Source: Bradyrhizobium semiaridum
GTDB taxonomy: Bacteria; Pseudomonadota; Alphaproteobacteria; Rhizobiales; Xanthobacteraceae
DNA length: 64,000 bases
Direction of reading: 5' to 3'
NCBI RefSeq assembly: GCF_020329505.1
Contig: NZ_JAGKJJ010000005.1
Span: 124,001 to 188,000 of the forward strand
Shown: positions 53,788 through 61,887 of the stretch, in pieces
Layout: every line of letters starts with the position of its first letter
How positions within the stretch are numbered: position 1 is the first letter of the stretch
The notes under the pieces: model-generated
The model's database searches: none
What the model was told of the DNA's origin: nothing
The model's input: the letters and a program-made list of their open reading frames with translations, nothing else
Translations under genes and position numbers: made by a program

Positions 53788-53902
53788 ACCCAGCGGCGAC
53801 TTGACCGGAGCCGCCTACGATCTCGCCACAGCCGGCTATGCGCATCGCGATTTTCTCGCGCGCGCAGGCTCGATGACGGAAGCATCCTGCGGAGAGCGCT
53901 GA
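53777..53902 (+). CDS. Very short prophage reading frame
   Basis: A 41-residue frame (MADEPSGDLTGAAYDLATAG) with GGAGAGG seven bases upstream. It overlaps the previous gene's end. It may be the 5' part of a longer gene now truncated at SCGER. No family recognised. Confidence 0.4.
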   Translation: MADEPSGDLTGAAYDLATAGYAHRDFLARAGSMTEASCGER

Positions 53903-53910
53903 ACCAAATC

Positions 53911-54384
53911 ATGACCAATCCAGTGTTGGCTGCGATCTCTCGCGCGCGCCTGCGCGCAGCGCCAATGTTTGTGCGCTGGTGCGAGCTGAACGGCGTCTCG
54001 CCGCGCCCAGCAGCACCGGCCGTGGTCGCCCGGTTCGTTGCCGACTGCGCACGCCTCGGCATCGAGCGCCTGTGGCCTGCGGTGCAGGAGATTTCGAAGC
54101 TCCATGCGGCCGCGAGTCTCGCTGATCCCACGGCTGGAGGCCCGGTTGCGGCGGCGATAGCGGACATCGCGGGCATCGAACCACCGCGATCCTGGCCGGC
54201 CACCGCAAGCAATGCTTCAGGTCGCTCCCATACGATCTGCAGATATTTATCGCGGCCCACGAAGCCAGGCGGGAAAAGGCTACGGCGCGCGCAAAATCAG
54301 GCGGCCGCGGCGGAGAAGAAGCTAGAGACATTGACACTGCCGGAAAGGGCGACAGATGAAAGCAACTCGTATACCACCACTTGA
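53911..54384 (+). pseudogene. Prophage gene with two compensating frameshifts
   Basis: Frame one starts MTNPVLAAISRARLRAAPMF and runs to IEPPRSWPAT. From about 54207 to 54285 the sensible protein is in another frame (RKQCFRSLPYDLQIFIAAHE, ARREKATARA). It then returns to the first frame (QNQAAAAEKKLETLTLPER). The patched product would be a helical protein of about 157 residues. The present frame reads through without a stop but with a scrambled middle. Function unknown. Confidence 0.55.
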
Positions 54385-54556
54385 AAGCCGGATCGCAGAG
54401 CTCCGCGCGGAGATCGAAACCATCATTGATGCACGTGCGCAGGTCGTCGCGGTCGAGAGCCCCGGTGTACCAATCGGTGTGATCCGCAACCTCCTGACGG
54501 CGCGGGCGCCTGCGTGTCCCTGCACCCAATATCTCCAGCTCGGCCGTGCCGAATAG
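54356..54556 (+). CDS. Small prophage protein, unknown
   Basis: A 66-residue protein beginning MKATRIPPLESRIAELRAEI, with a short coiled coil over residues 9-30. The C-terminal half has two cysteines (ACPCTQY). GGAAAGGGCGAC precedes the start, and the gene overlaps the previous one by 29 bases. I recall similar small proteins in Bradyrhizobium prophages; function unknown. Confidence 0.6.
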   Translation: MKATRIPPLESRIAELRAEIETIIDARAQVVAVESPGVPIGVIRNLLTARAPACPCTQYLQLGRAE

Positions 54557-54622
54557 CGTCGAGGGCCGAGCCGTTATGACCTCGCGGCGTAGCCGCTCCG
54601 TCATTCATCAAGGGAAATCATC

Positions 54623-55619
54623 ATGACTCTCTACAAGTGGTCGCAAACGAAGGTAGCAATGCGACCGTCGACAGCACAGTCAATTGGCGGGAAGGGCAAG
54701 CTCCATCCTCGATCAACGACTCCGCGCGAGCCATGATGGCGGCGGTAGCCAAATGGCGCGACGACATCACCGGCATTCTTATTGCCGGCGGCACGAGCAC
54801 GGCCTACTCCATCGTGTCCAACCAACGCATTGCCGCGAACACGGACGGTTTCACCGTCCAGTTCACCCCCGCGGCCAATAGCGGTGGGGCGGTCACGCTC
54901 TCGGTCGACGGCCAGGCTCCGAAACCCCTCCGCTTCCGTATCGCAACCGACCTTCCCCCCGGCGTGCTGATTTCAGGAAGCCTGTACCAGGCCACTTTTC
55001 GCGCAGCGAGCCAGGAGTGGCTGCTTCATTCTTTTGATGCGAGCATTTATGCAATTCCGATAGGGGCGGCATCGACTTTTGGGGCTCGTCTCCGCCAAGT
55101 AGCGCGTTCGCTTTTCCTGCGGGACAGGCTATTTCGCGAACGACTTATGCAACTTTGTTCGCACTGATGGGCACTACGCATGGTGCGGGGGACGGCTCTA
55201 CAACATTCAATCTGCCAGACAGGAGAGGGCGTGTTTCTGCGCAACTTGATAATACTGGGATAGTCCTAACCTCCGCCAGAATTTCACCGGATGGGAATAC
55301 GCTAGGTGCCAAGGGTGGTACTCAAAGCCACGTCTTGCAGATGACGGAAATTCCGTCGCATACCCACGACAATACTCTTGCTGATGGGGGGCATTTTCAC
55401 GATAGCTTTAAGGAAAACCAAGCGCGCGTGTTTGGCGGTGCACAAGCGGGCAGTCCGGCGTTTCTCACATTCCAACTTAACAATGGCGACGACGGTGCGG
55501 CGAACACGGGCACTAGAACGTCCAACATCACACTCAACAACGCCGCAGCGGGAGGTGGTGCATCACACAACAATCTGCAGCCAACGATCGCCTGTAACTA
55601 CATCATCCGCATTATCTAG
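54623..55619 (+). pseudogene. Tail-fibre/collar-domain gene broken by two frameshifts
   Basis: Three frames are needed. MTLYKWSQT starts at 54623 with AAGGGAAAT upstream. From about 54640 a second frame gives NEGSNATVDSTVNW, then INDSARAMMAAVAKWRDDIT. Near 55075, in a TTTT run, a third frame gives FAFPAGQAISRTTYATLFAL, GDGSTTFNLPDRRGRV and the C-terminal ACNYIIRII. The last part is a phage tail collar domain, with SHTHDN and HNNLQPTIACNYIIRI near the end. The gene would code for about 330 residues if intact. Confidence 0.7.
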
Positions 55620-56082
55620 CCGTGCGTATGACCAAGTTGGCGCGAATTTCATCTAGAATGCGCTGTGTTCATGCAAGACGTAGGTCTGGGTGAACGCCAT
55701 CAACTGTTTCAAAGCCAGGAATACCAGCAATATCGATCGGGCTGAAGCGGTGGCGTTCCGCAGCGCTTCGAATTTCCTGGTCGACGGCATCGAAGCCGGC
55801 TTGACCAAGGCAAGCTACCGTTGTTTCCGTCTTAGGCGGCTATCCAGAATTAGCGAATAAGCTGCCGCGAAATGTGGGCAATCGTAGTCGTTGACGCCGA
55901 CAGAAGTTGCAATGGGCGAAGGATCTCACTTTATCCGTTGGACGACTGGGATGATGTCGGCCGCACGACTTCCGCCGAGCCCTCCATTGATGATGGGAGT
56001 GCCACAAACCTCCGCCGGGAATTTCGCGTCTGAGTAAATAATAATCAGCCACCTTCGACAGACCCTCTCTTTGGAGCCAATA
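55620..56082. other. Prophage spacer with no clear gene
   Basis: About 460 bases without a convincing gene. A 56-residue frame from GTG at 55690 (NAINCFKARNTSNIDRAEAV) to the TAA at 55858 could be a gene remnant but has no ribosome site or recognised family. AT content is higher than the chromosome flanks. Confidence 0.35.
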
Positions 56083-56187
56083 TGACCGACCTCGTTGCCC
56101 TCAAAGCCGCGAATGCGCGTCGCTGGCCGAGAGCCAAGCTGACGCAGAGCTTTGCCTCAGTCGCGAAGCGGCTCGTCGATACCTAGG
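56083..56187 (+). pseudogene. N-terminal fragment of the prophage endolysin
   Basis: ATG at 56083 begins MTDLVALKAANARRWPRAKL and continues SFASVAKRLVD before a stop at 56185. I recall that N-terminus directly preceding the YQAVSAKTGVPW core in related endolysins. That core now lies at 51224-51430 on the minus strand. The piece ends exactly at the right inversion boundary. Confidence 0.65.
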
Positions 56188-56483
56188 TTTCGGCTTGCGT
56201 TCGTGATGGCTTGAGCGAGCTCGTATTTGCGCGGATCCATTGCCGGCTGCTTCGGCTGATAATCATTCTGCGCTTGCTGCAGTGCCTGCAACCGACCGAT
56301 CAAGCCCATGGGCTCAGCCTGGTAGGAAGAGGGAGTATAGGTTGGCTCGTCCGCAAAAGCAGGACCACGGTCGATGCCACCCTTGTCGCTCCCCTGCTCC
56401 ATCAGCATGCGAAATGAGCGGAGCAACCCAAGAGGCCCATCGTCTGCATGGACCTCGGGGCTGAAGCGGTCGCGAGTATTCAT
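56182..56483 (-). pseudogene. N-terminal part of the lysozyme-like protein, split by inversion
   Basis: From ATG at 56483 the frame gives MNTRDRFSPEVHADDGPLGL, a Gln-rich linker (GLIGRLQALQQAQNDYQPKQ) and YELAQAITNASRNLGID. It then runs seven more residues across the boundary to a TGA at 56157. ...RNLGID joins smoothly to PRDLATAISYETGG at 51425 if the segment is flipped. The downstream catalytic part is on the plus strand at 51426-52051. Confidence 0.7.
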
Positions 56484-56658
56484 GCGGGAGTGCTCCGTTA
56501 AATGCGACGGATTGATAGAACCAGGTTTGGCTACAGATTCGTCTGCTGCGGGTAGCGGGGCGCCGGTTACCCGGCGATTCCGTCAATGACCTTCCGCCGG
56601 TCCGGTGGTCAGAAAGTCTTGGCCCGCGACATGCTGGCCAGCATGAGGCAAGAGACGG

Positions 56659-57099
56659 CTAGAAGCACCTGAAATAATGCTTCGACACGTGAACGCCCGT
56701 AACGGTCTCGCCAAGACTCTTCTCCGAAAAGCTCAGCTGGCCAATGGCCCCGAAGTCATCCGCCGTCTGAAATTCGAACGACCTCTTGCCCCGCTGGCCG
56801 AATGCAATCTGGGGTTCAATCTCGCGCAGCAATCGGCCTTGAGAGGTCCCAAGCACGTCCGTTGCCGCAATCCTCAGCCACCGCTGGCCATCACGCAGGT
56901 CTGCTGGAGAGGCCCGTTTCAGCACATCGCAGGTCGCTTGGTCCTCGACCCAAAATCCGCGGAACTCAGGTGGAAATTCAACCTCACGAGCGTAGCTCAG
57001 CGAGCCACCTATCATGACGAATACAGATATCAGGAGAATCCGTATTGACGGTATCACGCCACTAGCGATCCACGTCGGGACCCTCTTGAGACACCACAT
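56659..57099 (-). CDS. Small exported protein paralogue A, start uncertain
   Basis: One of three tandem paralogues. The shared core is FRGFWVEDQATCDVL, a WLRIAATDVLGTSQGRLL block and a C-terminal cysteine (YFRCF). The hydrophobic segment IRILLISVFVMIGGSLS matches the signal peptides of the other two, but their ATG is ATA here (57045). Translation could begin at ATG 57099 or GTG 57057, giving a longer N-terminus, or the gene may be dying. Function unknown. Confidence 0.55.
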   Translation of the reverse strand: MWCLKRVPTWIASGVIPSIRILLISVFVMIGGSLSYAREVEFPPEFRGFWVEDQATCDVLKRASPADLRDGQRWLRIAATDVLGTSQGRLLREIEPQIAFGQRGKRSFEFQTADDFGAIGQLSFSEKSLGETVTGVHVSKHYFRCF

Positions 57100-57109
57100 G
57101 TCGCATCGA

Positions 57110-57493
57110 TCAGCATTTCTGGTAGGTGCTGACGCCACGAGCTTGGATGATGCGCTCAATCAACTTGCCGTCACGAGTCAACGCCAGTTCACTCATAAGA
57201 CCATTCTCGCCAAACGTCTGGATGGCGATTGACAGCTGCGTCGACGGCACGCTCATGCTGTCGATCGGTAGCTCGCGGAAGAAGCGCCCCTGTGTCGAGC
57301 CGAGCACGTCGGTTGCCGTTATCTTGAGCCAGCGGTGACCTTGGTTCAGCGATGCGGGTCCCTTGCTCTTCAGCATATTGCAGGTCGACTTATCGCCAGC
57401 CCAGAAGCCGCGCATTTCGTTGGGTATCTCATCGGTCGCAGCTCCTGCAGGCACGCACGACAGCAAGAAAAGACAAAGCAGGAGAATTCGCAT
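57110..57493 (-). CDS. Small exported protein paralogue B
   Basis: A 127-residue protein. The signal peptide MRILLLCLFLLSCVPAGA is followed by EMRGFWAGDKSTCNML, the block WLKITATDVLGSTQGRFF, and a C-terminal YQKC. One early and one terminal cysteine are shared with the paralogues, suggesting a disulfide in the periplasm or outside. No known family. It starts 62 bases after paralogue C on the minus strand. Confidence 0.7.
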   Translation of the reverse strand: MRILLLCLFLLSCVPAGAATDEIPNEMRGFWAGDKSTCNMLKSKGPASLNQGHRWLKITATDVLGSTQGRFFRELPIDSMSVPSTQLSIAIQTFGENGLMSELALTRDGKLIERIIQARGVSTYQKC

Positions 57494-57554
57494 TGATGGA
57501 GCTCGTCAAAAGGAGTGGAGTGCATCGATCAAGAAACCCACGCGACCGCGACCA

Positions 57555-57944
57555 TCAACATCGCTGATAGATACCGATCTCGCGGCGGCCTGCACCGAGC
57601 AAAGTTTCATGAAGCTGGCCGTCCGCAGAAAGCGAGAGTAGGACGATCGCCCCTCTCGCATCCAAGATCTGTATCTCGGCCGAAATGTCGGCAGTCGCCC
57701 CGGCTCCAACCTGGCCGGAGACTTCCCTCAGGAATCGGCCCTGGGTCGACCCTAAGACATCCTTCGTGGAAACCTTCAGCCACCGATGATCCCCGCGAAC
57801 ATCGGCACTGGTCTGTGTCCTCCAGTAATCGCAGGTCTCTTTCGCCTCGCCCCAGAGTCCGCGCAGCTGTGTTGGGAACTCGTCGCTTGCGGCGAATGAA
57901 GGCCAGGACATCAACAGGAGCGTCCACGTCAGAAGAATTCGCAT
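57555..57944 (-). CDS. Small exported protein paralogue C
   Basis: A 129-residue protein. Signal peptide MRILLTWTLLLMSWPSFA, then QLRGLWGEAKETCDYW, WLKVSTKDVLGSTQGRFL and a C-terminal YQRC. Start 57944 matches paralogue B's start at DNA level (ATGCGAATTCT). First of the three in transcription order, inside the prophage late region, which makes it a candidate phage cargo (morons). Function unknown. Confidence 0.7.
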   Translation of the reverse strand: MRILLTWTLLLMSWPSFAASDEFPTQLRGLWGEAKETCDYWRTQTSADVRGDHRWLKVSTKDVLGSTQGRFLREVSGQVGAGATADISAEIQILDARGAIVLLSLSADGQLHETLLGAGRREIGIYQRC

Positions 57945-58038
57945 GCAGTCCAACCTGCGCATACAACCATAGGCTTTACATGTTCAGACTGGAACAAAAT
58001 ACGAACCTGGTCAACCCTATTGATGTCACAGCAGGTGT

Positions 58039-58452
58039 TCAATTCGTCCCGGGAGCCGATGAATTCAGCTCCTTATCCATAATGACATGCTTTTCCCTGT
58101 AACCGTCGAGCACACGCAGCCAGCCCTTGCGACCATAGATCCGGACCCGCTCGCAGCCTTCGGCCCTTGCATAAGTCTCGATCCCATCAAGCAGCGGCAG
58201 CCACCGCTTCATGCCGGTACCGCCGCACGCAGTGATGATGCAGACTTTGCCGATCTCCGTGTTGATGAGGACAGTGGCGGCTGCTGCTTCAACGGTATAT
58301 CCGTTCCAGGCAAGCCATAGGAGGCTACGCCCAGAAAGAATATCGATCCCAATATCCCCAAAGGCGCTTAGCCCGGTTCGGCGGCAGGCCATCTGCAGAA
58401 TTGAGGCTGCATGGGGCCAGAATTCATGAGCTCTCCCAGGATCGACACACAT
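58039..58452 (-). CDS. Prophage GNAT-like protein
   Basis: A 137-residue protein. AAAATVLINTEIGKVCIITA and ARAEGCERVRIYGRKGWLRV have the strand-helix pattern of GNAT-like phage proteins. I recall similar proteins beside Rhizobiales phage tail genes. Start 58452 is preferred; the longer frame from 58527 overlaps the upstream gene. Function unknown. Confidence 0.6.
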   Translation of the reverse strand: MCVDPGRAHEFWPHAASILQMACRRTGLSAFGDIGIDILSGRSLLWLAWNGYTVEAAAATVLINTEIGKVCIITACGGTGMKRWLPLLDGIETYARAEGCERVRIYGRKGWLRVLDGYREKHVIMDKELNSSAPGTN

Positions 58453-58513
58453 GAGCGCAAGCTCTGAGCAAGAAGACAGCCGTTCGCTGTTGATTCCATG
58501 TCGAGAGCTAGTT

Positions 58514-59398
58514 CTAGCGTTTCCCACGCTTTTTCTTTTGTAAGTGCGCGTTATTGGAATTGCGTCTCTCTTCGTAGGTCCGCCCGTGGTCGAGCTTTTC
58601 GCCTCCGCATACCTCTCTTACGCGGATCTTGGCGCAATCGTCCTCAGAAAAAAGCGCATACCGACCTTTCGGCCAGCCATAGAGGAATCGGTTCCTCGCA
58701 GCGACGCCGCTATTGTACGCTTCCTTGCACTCCTTGCGAGCGTCTGCCCACTCCTTGGCACAAACCTCATCGTTCACTCCGCCCGCGCCGGAAGCATCTG
58801 GGACCGGTTCAGAAGGCGGCGTTTCGTCCGGCGCCAACGGCGGAGATTCGATCTTCGGCACCTTCTTCGCTGCCGCCGTTGTGTCAATCCGCTCGAGACG
58901 CCGGATATTCGGATCTGGCTGGTCGAAGAACGGCTGTTCTTCATAATATTGTCCGCGTTTGGATTCGGCCGGACTATAGTCGGGCGAGATCGACGAAGTC
59001 TTGCTGTCACCGCCCGCGTTTGATCTCCGCCATTGCTCGTACTTCGAAATCAGCGCGAGCAATCCTCCCACTGGTCCCCGCAAATGATATGGCGGCGGCG
59101 CCTGAGGGGGCTCAGGTGGCGGCCCAATGGGTCGCGTGGTCATCTCCTGCAGATCGGGTGGCAGAACTGTCGAACCACCGCTGTCACGATCCGGTTCTGC
59201 CTCGAAAGCTGCTCCTGGCACCGACCGCCGCATGATTTCAGGCAGGAGCTGGAAAATAGTTCCAAAGTTGCTCCAATGATCAAGCATCGGCCGAATTGCC
59301 CGAATTGCTTCGGACTGCTTGTCGGGAGGGAGGGGTAGTGGCAGCGGAATCCCAGTTCCCTGGCCACCGAATCTAACTCTCGGATATGGAGGAGCCAT
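58514..59398 (-). CDS. Proline-rich prophage protein, unknown
   Basis: A 294-residue protein. The N-terminus has PLPLPLPPDKQSEAIRAIRP, then low-complexity Pro/Ser regions. The C-terminal 80 residues hold several cysteines (EVCAKEWADARKECKEAYNS and DDCAKIRVREVCGG) in a compact basic domain. AGGAACG precedes the start at 59398. Similar Cys-containing C-termini occur in phage-encoded proteins of unknown role. It could be a virion-borne or toxin-like protein; nothing decisive is seen. Confidence 0.6.
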   Translation of the reverse strand: MAPPYPRVRFGGQGTGIPLPLPLPPDKQSEAIRAIRPMLDHWSNFGTIFQLLPEIMRRSVPGAAFEAEPDRDSGGSTVLPPDLQEMTTRPIGPPPEPPQAPPPYHLRGPVGGLLALISKYEQWRRSNAGGDSKTSSISPDYSPAESKRGQYYEEQPFFDQPDPNIRRLERIDTTAAAKKVPKIESPPLAPDETPPSEPVPDASGAGGVNDEVCAKEWADARKECKEAYNSGVAARNRFLYGWPKGRYALFSEDDCAKIRVREVCGGEKLDHGRTYEERRNSNNAHLQKKKRGKR

Positions 59399-59541
59399 TA
59401 ATCGTTCCTTTGCTAAAGAAGACCCGTCGATCATCCCGACGCGGCGAAGCGCCACCGGACCATTGGGCGGTTTGAAAGCAGAGTTCTGTCGACTTGCGTT
59501 GTGAGGGCGGACCAGCGCACCAGGGAGGCGCGTTGCGGATG

Positions 59542-59856
59542 TCAGCCAAGCACCGCATACAAAAACGTCCGGTCAGCAGTGGCGGAGTTGCCATGCGTGA
59601 TCGTGAACGATCCATTCACCACCGCGCTCACAAAGAGCGTGCCGCTGCTGAGCTCGGCTGCGGCGCTTGGGGATGTTGCCGTGAGAATCGGCGTTGAGCC
59701 CAACGCACAGTTCGGTGCCGATACGGTCGTGGTCGATGCCCCCGGCACAAGCGTAACCGCGCCAACGGCATTCGATCGGCCGGCGGCAAGATTCTGGATG
59801 GCGAGCACGATCTTCTTCAGATCGGTCTCGGTGATGCCGGGAACGTAGGCCGTCAT
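59542..59856 (-). CDS. Small prophage structural-type protein
   Basis: A 104-residue protein. MTAYVPGITETDLKKIVLAI forms a helical start, followed by a Ser/Thr/Ala-rich beta-like region (SAAAELSSGTLFVSAVVNGS). It overlaps the upstream gene's stop by four bases. Probably part of the virion (fibre-tip or head decoration), inferred from place and composition only. Confidence 0.6.
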   Translation of the reverse strand: MTAYVPGITETDLKKIVLAIQNLAAGRSNAVGAVTLVPGASTTTVSAPNCALGSTPILTATSPSAAAELSSGTLFVSAVVNGSFTITHGNSATADRTFLYAVLG

Positions 59857-60326
59857 AGCGCGCTGCTCGCGATCACGTCCGGCACGACGCCGGCACAGAA
59901 TGTCCATTGCGTCGCGGCAGGAATCCTCACCTTGAAGCGTGCATAGCGGGTGTCGCGCATCAGGTCGCAGCGTCCGGTCCTGGTGTTGACCGGCACCTCG
60001 GCGCCCGCGACCGTCGTCACGGAAGGCGTGTCGCGCGTCGAGACTGAACCATAGAGCATCGCCGCATCCGAGATCGGGCGAAAGCCGCGGATCGTGATCC
60101 GGTTGTCATCGGTGCCCTGCTCCGCACTTTCCAGTGTTGCTTCCAGATTTTCGCCGCGGAAGAAGCCCAGCACGTGCGCATTGTTGAACTGTGCGATCTC
60201 GGGCTGCACGGCCGTCGCATAGGCATCGAGGCTCAATGTCATCGCATCGATCGACGACGAAATCGCGTCGAGGTTTTCCAGGGTGACACCGGTTTGCGAG
60301 ATGCCCAGAAGATACTCCCCGCTCAT
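59853..60326 (-). CDS. Prophage protein, probable structural component
   Basis: A 157-residue protein starting MSGEYLLGISQTGVTLENLD. A helical first third is followed by a beta-rich region (NRITIRGFRPISDAAMLYGS, ARFKVRIPAATQWTF). It is coupled to the next gene by an ATGA overlap. No family recognised; place between portal and tail suggests a virion role. Confidence 0.6.
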   Translation of the reverse strand: MSGEYLLGISQTGVTLENLDAISSSIDAMTLSLDAYATAVQPEIAQFNNAHVLGFFRGENLEATLESAEQGTDDNRITIRGFRPISDAAMLYGSVSTRDTPSVTTVAGAEVPVNTRTGRCDLMRDTRYARFKVRIPAATQWTFCAGVVPDVIASSAL

Positions 60327-60345
60327 CGCGACGGGGAAGAAGCGG

Positions 60346-60612
60346 TCAGCAGGAAGTCATAGCCGAGCAGGCCTGCGCGAGCTTGCCGTTGGAGACGACC
60401 GAGCGAAGATGATCGCGCACCTTGCCGACGATGTTGATGGCAAGGAAGAGTTTTTCGCGCGCCGCAACGTCATCGATCGTGGTCGCACGCCAGGCCGAGA
60501 CATAGCCCTGCTCGAGCGTGCCGAACGCTTCAGTCAGCAGTTCGTCCTCGAGCAGCACCTCGGCACGAACGCCCTTGGCCTTCGCCCCTTCGAGAGTATC
60601 TTCATCGATCAT
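60346..60612 (-). CDS. Small prophage protein, possibly C-terminally altered
   Basis: An 88-residue helical protein starting MIDEDTLEGAKAKGVRAEVL. AKGAKAK-type charge and the SAWRATTIDDVAAREKLFLA segment recall small proteins following phage portal genes. AAAGGAC precedes the start. The last seven residues (CSAMTSC) look out of frame: another frame there reads GLLGYDFLLTASSPSR, so a frameshift near 60370 is possible. Confidence 0.55.
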   Translation of the reverse strand: MIDEDTLEGAKAKGVRAEVLLEDELLTEAFGTLEQGYVSAWRATTIDDVAAREKLFLAINIVGKVRDHLRSVVSNGKLAQACSAMTSC

Positions 60613-60687
60613 TGCACCAGTCCTTTGTCTACGGCCAGCCATCATCTGATGCGTGGCGGCCGCGGCAACCGTCACTCGCATCGAAAT

Positions 60688-60835
60688 TGTAGAGCTCGCG
60701 GTCGCCGACCATCTCGAGCTTGCCGCCAGTGCCGAGCCCGACATTGATGGTCATTCGTTGTCTTCCAGTTGCGCGGGTCGACAATCACCCAGGCATTGCG
60801 CAGCCGCACCGTCTCCCGTCGCCGTGTTTGCGGCG
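60688..60835 (-). pseudogene. Portal gene fragment, copy 3
   Basis: The sequence reads ETVRLRNAWVIVDPRNWKT, then in another frame MTINVGLGTGGKLEMVGDRE and LYN. This matches portal residues around 130-200 of the copy at 62990-64000, with an internal deletion between GTGG and KL. No toxin or comJ follows it. It is the leftmost, most reduced unit of the tandem array. Confidence 0.65.
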
Positions 60836-60856
60836 TTGATGCCGCCAACTTCCCAA

Positions 60857-61336
60857 CTAGATGGCAGGTCGCGCAGTCGTTAGCAATTCATCACCGACCG
60901 AGAGTTCGGGATCTGCACGAACAACCCCAAAGCGGGGAATGTCCTTCTTCGCAAAGGTCAATCGCACCCGCTCGTCCTCGCGGGTGCCGGAAGGTGGCAT
61001 GAACTCGCAACGCAGCGGGAACGATCCGGCCGGCAGCGACAGTGGAATGATCTGCGCAATGCTTCCAACTTCGATCGCCCCATCAGCTGGAACTTCGAAG
61101 GGAACGTCAATCACGCGTAACGCACCCGGATGAACGGGCCCGGCATGGTTCACGACCTCAACCTCGACCTTGTGCCAGCCAGATTCGGTCATCGTGCGGA
61201 ACGCCACGCAGCCGGGCCACCAAGTGAAGCCCTGCGAGAAATGCTGAGCAGTCCACTCGTTGAATGGATTCTCCAGCGAGCTCGAGAACACCACGAGCTG
61301 TCCATGAGAAACTTCAAAATCGATCCTGGTCGCCAT
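60857..61336 (-). CDS. comJ: ComJ-family nuclease-inhibitor (immunity) protein, copy 2
   Basis: A 159-residue protein. FEVSHGQLVVFSSSLENPF, EWTAQHFSQGFTWWPGCVAF and the middle FEVPADGAIEVGSI match the ComJ pattern, the inhibitor of the NucA DNase in Bacillus. The start at 61336 has GGGGA upstream and lies two bases after the remains of a NucA/NucB-type toxin end. Compared with copy 1, the last 50 residues are almost unchanged while the first 80 differ widely. The gene is intact although its partner toxin is a fragment. Confidence 0.75.
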   Translation of the reverse strand: MATRIDFEVSHGQLVVFSSSLENPFNEWTAQHFSQGFTWWPGCVAFRTMTESGWHKVEVEVVNHAGPVHPGALRVIDVPFEVPADGAIEVGSIAQIIPLSLPAGSFPLRCEFMPPSGTREDERVRLTFAKKDIPRFGVVRADPELSVGDELLTTARPAI

Positions 61337-61338
61337 CT

Positions 61339-61489
61339 TCAATCCCCAGTAATGATCTTGATGCGGGCGCCATCTGGGCAAACCATAGCATAAGCGACCG
61401 ATAAAGGCTCCGGCCGACGTGTTATGACTCGTATCGATCGGTCGAACACTAGCCCGAGCACCGCCTTCTCTGAACATCGCTGGAGGGTA
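61339..61489 (-). pseudogene. NucA/NucB-type DNase toxin C-terminal fragment, copy 2
   Basis: The frame gives YPPAMFREGGARASVRPID, SHNTSAGAFIGRLCYGLP, then a one-base slip before DGARIKIITGD and a stop at 61339. These are the last 50 residues of a NucA/NucB-type deoxyribonuclease. It is joined at about 61490 directly to portal sequence (QAQAQI), so the toxin N-terminus and most of its catalytic domain are deleted. Confidence 0.65.
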
Positions 61490-61864
61490 TCTGCGCCTGC
61501 GCTTGCAACGCCAGCACCGTTGGGTCGGGCGGCGCCGGCGGTGGATTGAGCAACTGCCCGGTCTGCGGATTGACGGCCGCCGGATCGTTGAAGAAGCGAT
61601 CCGGGTTCTTGTGCCCATGATCCGAGTCAGCTCGACCGCTGTGTTGTAGAGCTCTCGGTCACCGACCATGTTGAGTTTGCCGCCGCCGAGCAGCTCCTTC
61701 TGGACATTGGCGAGCGCCATCACCCGCGCGAATTTCTGGGCCTTGTCGCCGGCGCCGAGCCCGACATTATAGTCATGTCGTCACGGGTCTTTCAGTTGCG
61801 CGAATCGACCATGACCCAGGCATTGCGCAGCCGCACCGCCTCCTGTTGCTGGCCATGCTTGCGG
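61490..61864 (-). pseudogene. Portal gene 3' fragment, copy 2
   Basis: The frame reads KHGQQQEAVRLRNAWVMVD and MALANVQKELLGGGKLNMVG, then NPQTGQLLNPPPAPPDPTVL-type sequence to QAQAQI. A TGG codon of copy 1 (NWKT) is TGA here at 61792-61794, and frameshifts are present. It begins just after comJ copy 1, at the same portal position as copy 3, which marks a shared duplication junction. Confidence 0.7.
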
Positions 61865-61887
61865 CGTTGGCGCCGCTGACCGCTCAA

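Larger units (their letters stand above)
51426..56181. other. Inverted DNA segment within the prophage
   Basis: Each boundary cuts two genes. At the left, the endolysin core (minus) faces the lysozyme-like C-terminal part (plus). At the right, the endolysin N-terminus (plus) faces the lysozyme-like N-terminus (minus). Flipping the segment joins ...LVD/...APSAKIRY and NLGID/PRDLATA in consistent frames and puts all late genes on one strand. Both boundaries contain CGAT/ATCG-type tetranucleotides, pointing to microhomology-driven joining. Exact breakpoints are uncertain by a few bases. Confidence 0.75.
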
